DNA from: an uncultured Clostridia bacterium
Lineage (GTDB): Bacteria; Bacillota; Clostridia; Christensenellales; CAG-138
DNA length: 16,481 nt
Assembly: GCA_946183765.1 (NCBI GenBank)
Contig: CAMHDC010000009.1
Coordinates: 1 to 16,481, forward strand
Reading direction: 5' to 3'
The notes under the pieces are model-generated. The model was given only the letters and a program-made list of their open reading frames with translations, was not told the DNA's origin and searched no databases. A program made the translations under genes and the position numbers. This document shows positions 14,128-16,481 of this stretch, piece by piece; position 1 is the stretch's first letter; every line of letters begins with the position of its first letter.

Positions 14128-14233
14128 GGCATTCAGTCCTTTCCTTTAATTTCTCTTCAAGTCTGCAATCGCAGATTTCGCCAGGATCAAGGTTGGCCCC
14201 ACACTCGGGGCAGGTATGGTAATACCGGCTCAC
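14081..14233 (-). CDS. Tiny zinc-ribbon protein (50 residues)
   Basis: Begins with GTG overlapping the preceding stop as GTGA, with an excellent AAAGGAGGG site upstream. The protein reads MSRYYHTCPECGANLDPGE followed by ICDCRLEEKLKERTE: CPEC and CDC (about 8-11, 21-23) can bind zinc. This opening recurs in many gut phages as I remember. The C-terminal residues after about 30 overlap the next gene in another frame and may be less constrained. Function unknown. Confidence 0.65.
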   Translation of the reverse strand: MSRYYHTCPECGANLDPGEICDCRLEEKLKERTECHGSEKHPGNGQRRHY

Positions 14234-14406
14234 CGCTTCCCTCCTTTCTTCTTTTCGCCTTTGGTGACGCAGTAGGCGGCGCCGTAGCGATCCTCACCGC
14301 AGATGCCGCAGGTGACCTTCTTATCCTGGGAGATCTTCGTCAGCGTGTAGCCGGCGGCCCGGCAGTCCTCAGCGCAGCTCATACAGATCGTCATGGTGTC
14401 CTTCAT
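14230..14406 (-). CDS. Tiny cysteine-rich protein (58 residues)
   Basis: Begins at the ATG at 14406, overlapping the preceding stop as ATGA, and ends in a GTGA overlap with the next gene. The protein MKDTMTICMSCAEDCRAAGY..VTCGICGEDRYGAAYC.. has two CxxC pairs (CMSC at 8-11, CGIC near 33-36) plus two further cysteines (15 and 46), and a lysine-rich tail. This looks like a zinc-binding fold. The tail codons double as the ribosome site of the next gene. Function unknown. Confidence 0.65.
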   Translation of the reverse strand: MKDTMTICMSCAEDCRAAGYTLTKISQDKKVTCGICGEDRYGAAYCVTKGEKKKGGKR

Positions 14407-14660
14407 TTAGGTGCTCCCTTCAGCAATTTCCCGCACTCGGGACAGTAATTCAGCTTGTACCCGCAGCCCCGGTACCGGTAATCGGTCGAGCTCGCAGCCT
14501 GGCGCTTATGCCCCTTCCGGTATGTTCTGGTGACGATGGCCACGGTGTACTGTTGCTCTAGGCCTATAGGGCCGTACCATTCTGGGTGATCCTTCATGAA
14601 CTGGTGTACGTTTCGCTTGCTTTGGTACTCGCGGCAAAAAACGCACTCCCTGGCGCTCAT
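14403..14660 (-). CDS. Small zinc-ribbon protein
   Basis: An 85-residue protein with CVFC near the N-terminus (6-9) and CGYKLNYCPECGKLL at the C-terminus, the typical end of phage zinc-ribbon proteins. The middle is basic (TRTYRKGHKRQ). The ATG at 14660 overlaps the preceding stop as ATGA with GGAGGCAAAG upstream. Function unknown; binding of nucleic acid or of a host protein is possible. Confidence 0.7.
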   Translation of the reverse strand: MSARECVFCREYQSKRNVHQFMKDHPEWYGPIGLEQQYTVAIVTRTYRKGHKRQAASSTDYRYRGCGYKLNYCPECGKLLKGAPK

Positions 14661-14887
14661 TCTTTGCCTCCGTTTTCAGCCAGCCGCGGGCACCACTTTG
14701 GCACCAGGCCGGTATAGTCCGCCTTGTGGGCGACCTTTCGCGTCTGCCCGTCGCATCTGCAGTAGATCGTCCAGGGGGCTGCCTTGCGGCTCGCCCCGCT
14801 GAGGGAGCTTAGCTTCTGGCCACCTTGTCCAGATTCCCAGCAATGTGGGCAGCTGTTCACGTAGGCATATCTGTCAGCTCTGGTCAC
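14657..14887 (-). CDS. Small cysteine-containing phage protein
   Basis: A 76-residue protein starting at a GTG that overlaps the hydrolase stop as GTGA. Four cysteines sit as CPHC (13-16) and CRC (43-45) plus one near the C-terminus (PKWCPRL), compatible with a zinc site. The remainder is basic. No known family recognised. The ribosome site is weak (GAGG very close to the start), so translation may depend on coupling to the upstream gene. Confidence 0.6.
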   Translation of the reverse strand: MTRADRYAYVNSCPHCWESGQGGQKLSSLSGASRKAAPWTIYCRCDGQTRKVAHKADYTGLVPKWCPRLAENGGKE

Positions 14888-15372
14888 CCCTCACACCATT
14901 CCCTTCCGCCGTGGTAGGCTGTCGTAAAATGATTCCTGCGGCCATCTCCCCAGAAGAACAGGTATTCGGGCCCGATTACGCCGGCCTCGCCGTTGTGCCA
15001 CCTCACGATCTCCTGATAGGCCAGCTCGTACAGATCATCCCTGACTGGGTTATCCGGGCTGTAGCCGTGGAACTGCTTGGGAGCGGTGATCACGCCCAAG
15101 AGCGTGTCCGGGAAATCATGGCTGTCCACGCGGTTGAACACCACGCAGCACACCGCCTGCTGCTGGATCACGCTGCAGCCGCCGCACTCGCCCTCCAGGC
15201 ACTGGGCCAGGGCTACGATGTCTGTCTCATCCGGCTCCCACGGCAGCTCCGGCCAGTCCACGATCCGCTGCCCCGCCGCTCGCACGGGTTTACAGGCGAG
15301 GATGACGCAGAGCACCATCAGGGCGATCACCAGGATCATCACCAGGGCGCGCACGATTCGGTTAGGTCGCAT
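14884..15372 (-). CDS. Membrane-anchored SleB-like cell wall hydrolase (Hydrolase_2)
   Basis: Predicted peptidoglycan hydrolase of the SleB/Hydrolase_2 type, 162 residues. An N-terminal hydrophobic segment (about 8-27, VRALVMILVIALMVLCVILA) behind positive residues is a signal anchor or signal peptide. The domain then shows DIVALAQCLEGECGGCSVIQQQAV with the catalytic-type E, then VVFNRVDSHDFPDTLLGVI and APKQFHGY, all standard elements; the C-terminal part HTFF/NHFTTAY region is family-like. ATG at 15372 has a perfect AGGAGG. It overlaps the upstream gene by 34 bases. It sits among early genes rather than beside a holin, so a role other than host lysis, such as spore or envelope remodelling, should be considered. 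Confidence 0.82.
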   Translation of the reverse strand: MRPNRIVRALVMILVIALMVLCVILACKPVRAAGQRIVDWPELPWEPDETDIVALAQCLEGECGGCSVIQQQAVCCVVFNRVDSHDFPDTLLGVITAPKQFHGYSPDNPVRDDLYELAYQEIVRWHNGEAGVIGPEYLFFWGDGRRNHFTTAYHGGREWCEG

Positions 15373-15785
15373 CTTTTACCTCCTGTCTTCGTCGGCTCCG
15401 TCCGCTTATATGCGGCCTCCAGATGCCGGATCACTTCTCCGCCATAGGCGTTGCGCGTCAGCTCCATAAACTCCTCCACCGTTCGGGTTTCTGCGTCCAC
15501 GTCAATCCCGCGGTCTCGCGCAAACTGAGCGCGGCCCATGTCGCAAGATCCCGTCAGGCGGTGATGCCAGTCGTACAGATCCCGGCATGGGTACGGCACT
15601 CCTAACCGGTGTTCGGCTATGAATGCTGAAATCCGTTCTTCCTCCGGCATGTCCTCGAACAGCTTATCTCGGAGCGCAGACATAGCATCAGCCAATGTGC
15701 CACCATGGGCGAAATTCCCGTCCTGCTTAACGATGAAGCACGGCGTTGTGGTCAGGTCAGAGTTAACGATCTCGCCTTTTGCCAC
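15339..15785 (-). CDS. Conserved hypothetical phage protein
   Basis: A 148-residue protein I cannot assign a function. Features: a beta-type N-terminus with CFIVKQDGNFAHGGTLADAM, a helical acidic middle (FEDMPEEERISAFIAEH), then YDWHHRLTGSCDMGRAQFARDRGIDV and a C-terminal helix YGGEVIRHLEAAYK. The WHHxLTGSCxMGR block recurs, as I remember, in proteins of gut Bacillota linked with pentapeptide-repeat genes. The start is the GTG at 15785, the only one available because TAG precedes it directly in frame; no good ribosome site is visible, so coupling to the overlapping upstream gene is likely. Confidence 0.65.
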   Translation of the reverse strand: MAKGEIVNSDLTTTPCFIVKQDGNFAHGGTLADAMSALRDKLFEDMPEEERISAFIAEHRLGVPYPCRDLYDWHHRLTGSCDMGRAQFARDRGIDVDAETRTVEEFMELTRNAYGGEVIRHLEAAYKRTEPTKTGGKRCDLTESCAPW

Positions 15786-16057
15786 CTATACAGCTTACAG
15801 AATGGGATGTGCGCCCCCATATCCTGCTCCTCGTCATAGTGGGCGCAGTCTGTCCGCTCGTATTTTTCTTCGCAGTTATAGGACAAGAAAAATGGCCTTG
15901 CAGGAGTCGGCATCTTAATCAGCTTCTCTATGGCATCGGCGGCTTCGTCGAATAGAACGCCCTTTTTCGTCGCTCCTGTGTGGAGATTCAAACCGCAGTC
16001 TCCACACATGGATTTTTCGGCAGCCTCTCTCAGCCGCTTCACAAGCTCGTCATACAT
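15752..16057 (-). CDS. Hypothetical cysteine-containing phage protein
   Basis: A 101-residue protein of the common phage type starting MYDELVKRLREAAEKSMCGDCG, followed by LFDEAADAIEKLIKM, a helix seen in many phage proteins of unknown role. Cysteines appear as CGDC (18-21) and later as NCEEKYERTDCAHY and FCKLY, compatible with metal binding. The ATG at 16057 has GGAGGACAGG upstream and overlaps the end of the pentapeptide gene; the open frame to 16174 is rejected. The last residues overlap the next gene by 34 bases. Function unknown. Confidence 0.65.
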   Translation of the reverse strand: MYDELVKRLREAAEKSMCGDCGLNLHTGATKKGVLFDEAADAIEKLIKMPTPARPFFLSYNCEEKYERTDCAHYDEEQDMGAHIPFCKLYRWQKARSLTLT

Positions 16058-16481
16058 CGTCCTGTCCTCCTGCCCGAATCCCGGTAATTCGATAGAAAAT
16101 ATCCGCATCGAATTTTGGGATCTCCAGCACCTTGCGTTTATCATCATCGCTGAGATTCCTCCACATGAGTGCACAGGCGTCCTTGAACGGGATGGATTTC
16201 AGGTATCCACCAGTCGTATCATGCTCCGGGTGGGCGGCTTTCTCCTCATCCGTCATGTTCTCGGAATATATCCACCAGTTGTTCTCATAGGCCCAATTCA
16301 GGACTTGAATACCGGGGATATATCGTGCCTGTTCGTAGGTCAAGCCGCTCGGTTTTTCAAATAGATCGATTGTCGGCGTAAGCGTAGAGAAGCAGCCGGT
16401 GTTCCAGTCCCCGGTGTTCCAGTCCCCGGTGTTCCAGTTCCCGGTGTTCCTGTCCCCGGTGTTCCAGTTCCCGGTGTTCCA
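16050..16481 (-). CDS. Pentapeptide-repeat protein (partial, cut by window edge)
   Basis: The frame is open to the right edge, so the N-terminus is outside the window. Visible are 143 residues: about six pentapeptide units of the form NTG(N/D)W (roughly the first 31 residues), then a capping segment CFSTLTPTIDLFEKPSGL and a globular helical C-terminus (YEQARYIPGIQVLNWAYENN, then DACALMWRNLSDDDKRKVLEIPKFDADIFYRITGI). One unit carries R in place of W. The repeats would build a right-handed quadrilateral helix as in other pentapeptide proteins. The TTG at 16343 is not needed as a start because the repeats are in frame upstream. The role is unknown; pentapeptide proteins often bind or mimic DNA, for example gyrase inhibitors of the Qnr type, but this NTGxW subtype is different. 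Confidence 0.85.
   Translation of the reverse strand, partial: WNTGNWNTGDRNTGNWNTGDWNTGDWNTGCFSTLTPTIDLFEKPSGLTYEQARYIPGIQVLNWAYENNWWIYSENMTDEEKAAHPEHDTTGGYLKSIPFKDACALMWRNLSDDDKRKVLEIPKFDADIFYRITGIRAGGQDDV
16396..16481. repeat. 15-bp imperfect tandem repeat coding for pentapeptides
   Basis: Units of 15 bases beginning CCGGTGTTCC at 16396, 16411, 16426, 16441, 16456 and 16471 (cut by the edge). They differ mainly at the last bases (AGTCC or AGTTC; TGTCC once, at 16451-16455). In the coding strand each unit gives five residues of the NTG(N/D)W type. The high nucleotide identity makes gain or loss of units likely. Confidence 0.9.

Noticed and set aside
13561..14448. Plus-strand open frame of 295 residues, the longest on that strand
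   Set aside because: It lies opposite several minus-strand genes that have good starts, overlaps and recognisable patterns; no ribosome site or domain is seen on the plus strand.
16396..16481. CRISPR array at the right edge
   Set aside because: The 15-bp units are contiguous without spacers and code in frame for NTGxW pentapeptides.

Overview
The window is a contiguous piece of a tailed-phage or prophage genome. Every supported gene lies on the minus strand, so transcription runs from the right end (early and replication genes) to the left end (packaging genes). The DNA is clearly GC-rich, ribosome binding sites are strong AGGAGG types, and start/stop overlaps of the ATGA, GTGA and TAATG type are the rule. 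Together with a P27-type small terminase, a DUF1492/ArpU-like regulator, an NTGxW pentapeptide protein and many tiny zinc-ribbon proteins, this suggests a siphophage of a GC-rich Bacillota (Clostridia, gut type). The host is inferred. No integrase, repressor, chromosomal gene, tRNA or CRISPR is visible, so temperate versus virulent life cannot be decided.

Layout from right to left (order of transcription). (1) 16481-14081: small early genes, namely a pentapeptide-repeat protein cut by the window edge, two unrecognised proteins, a membrane-anchored SleB-like cell wall hydrolase, and four consecutive tiny cysteine-rich proteins, two of them (14230-14406 and 14081-14233) very short. (2) 14127-5822: replication and recombination module with two unrecognised conserved phage proteins, an SMC/RecF-like ATPase, an AAA_24 (Sak4-like) ATPase, a DUF669 protein, an SF2 helicase, a primase-helicase fusion, an intergenic region with four repeats and strong hairpins, and a RusA resolvase. 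(3) 5825-3760: zinc ribbon, dATP/dGTP diphosphohydrolase-like protein, basic coiled-coil protein, DUF1492/ArpU-like regulator and a radical SAM protein. (4) 3759-1: a candidate late promoter, HNH endonuclease, a possible cos region, a ParB-N/DNA methyltransferase fusion, TerS and TerL (cut by the left edge).

The most striking point is that three genes are interrupted. The methyltransferase and the radical SAM gene are each put out of frame by one extra G inside a run of 8 or 9 G, and removing one G from each run restores a full-length protein. A third tract of 8 lies between them, in the intergenic region after the HNH gene. This is either phase variation of two (possibly DNA-modifying) enzymes or homopolymer sequencing error; the sequence alone cannot decide. 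Separately, an in-frame TGA splits the conserved protein at 13761-13042 from what looks like its own C-terminus.

Other points worth a look are a GTGCA-N4-TGCAC dyad exactly where the -35 box of the late promoter should be, related GTGCA dyads in the replication-module intergenic region, and the close packing of a purine-dNTP pyrophosphatase-like gene, a radical SAM enzyme and a methyltransferase.
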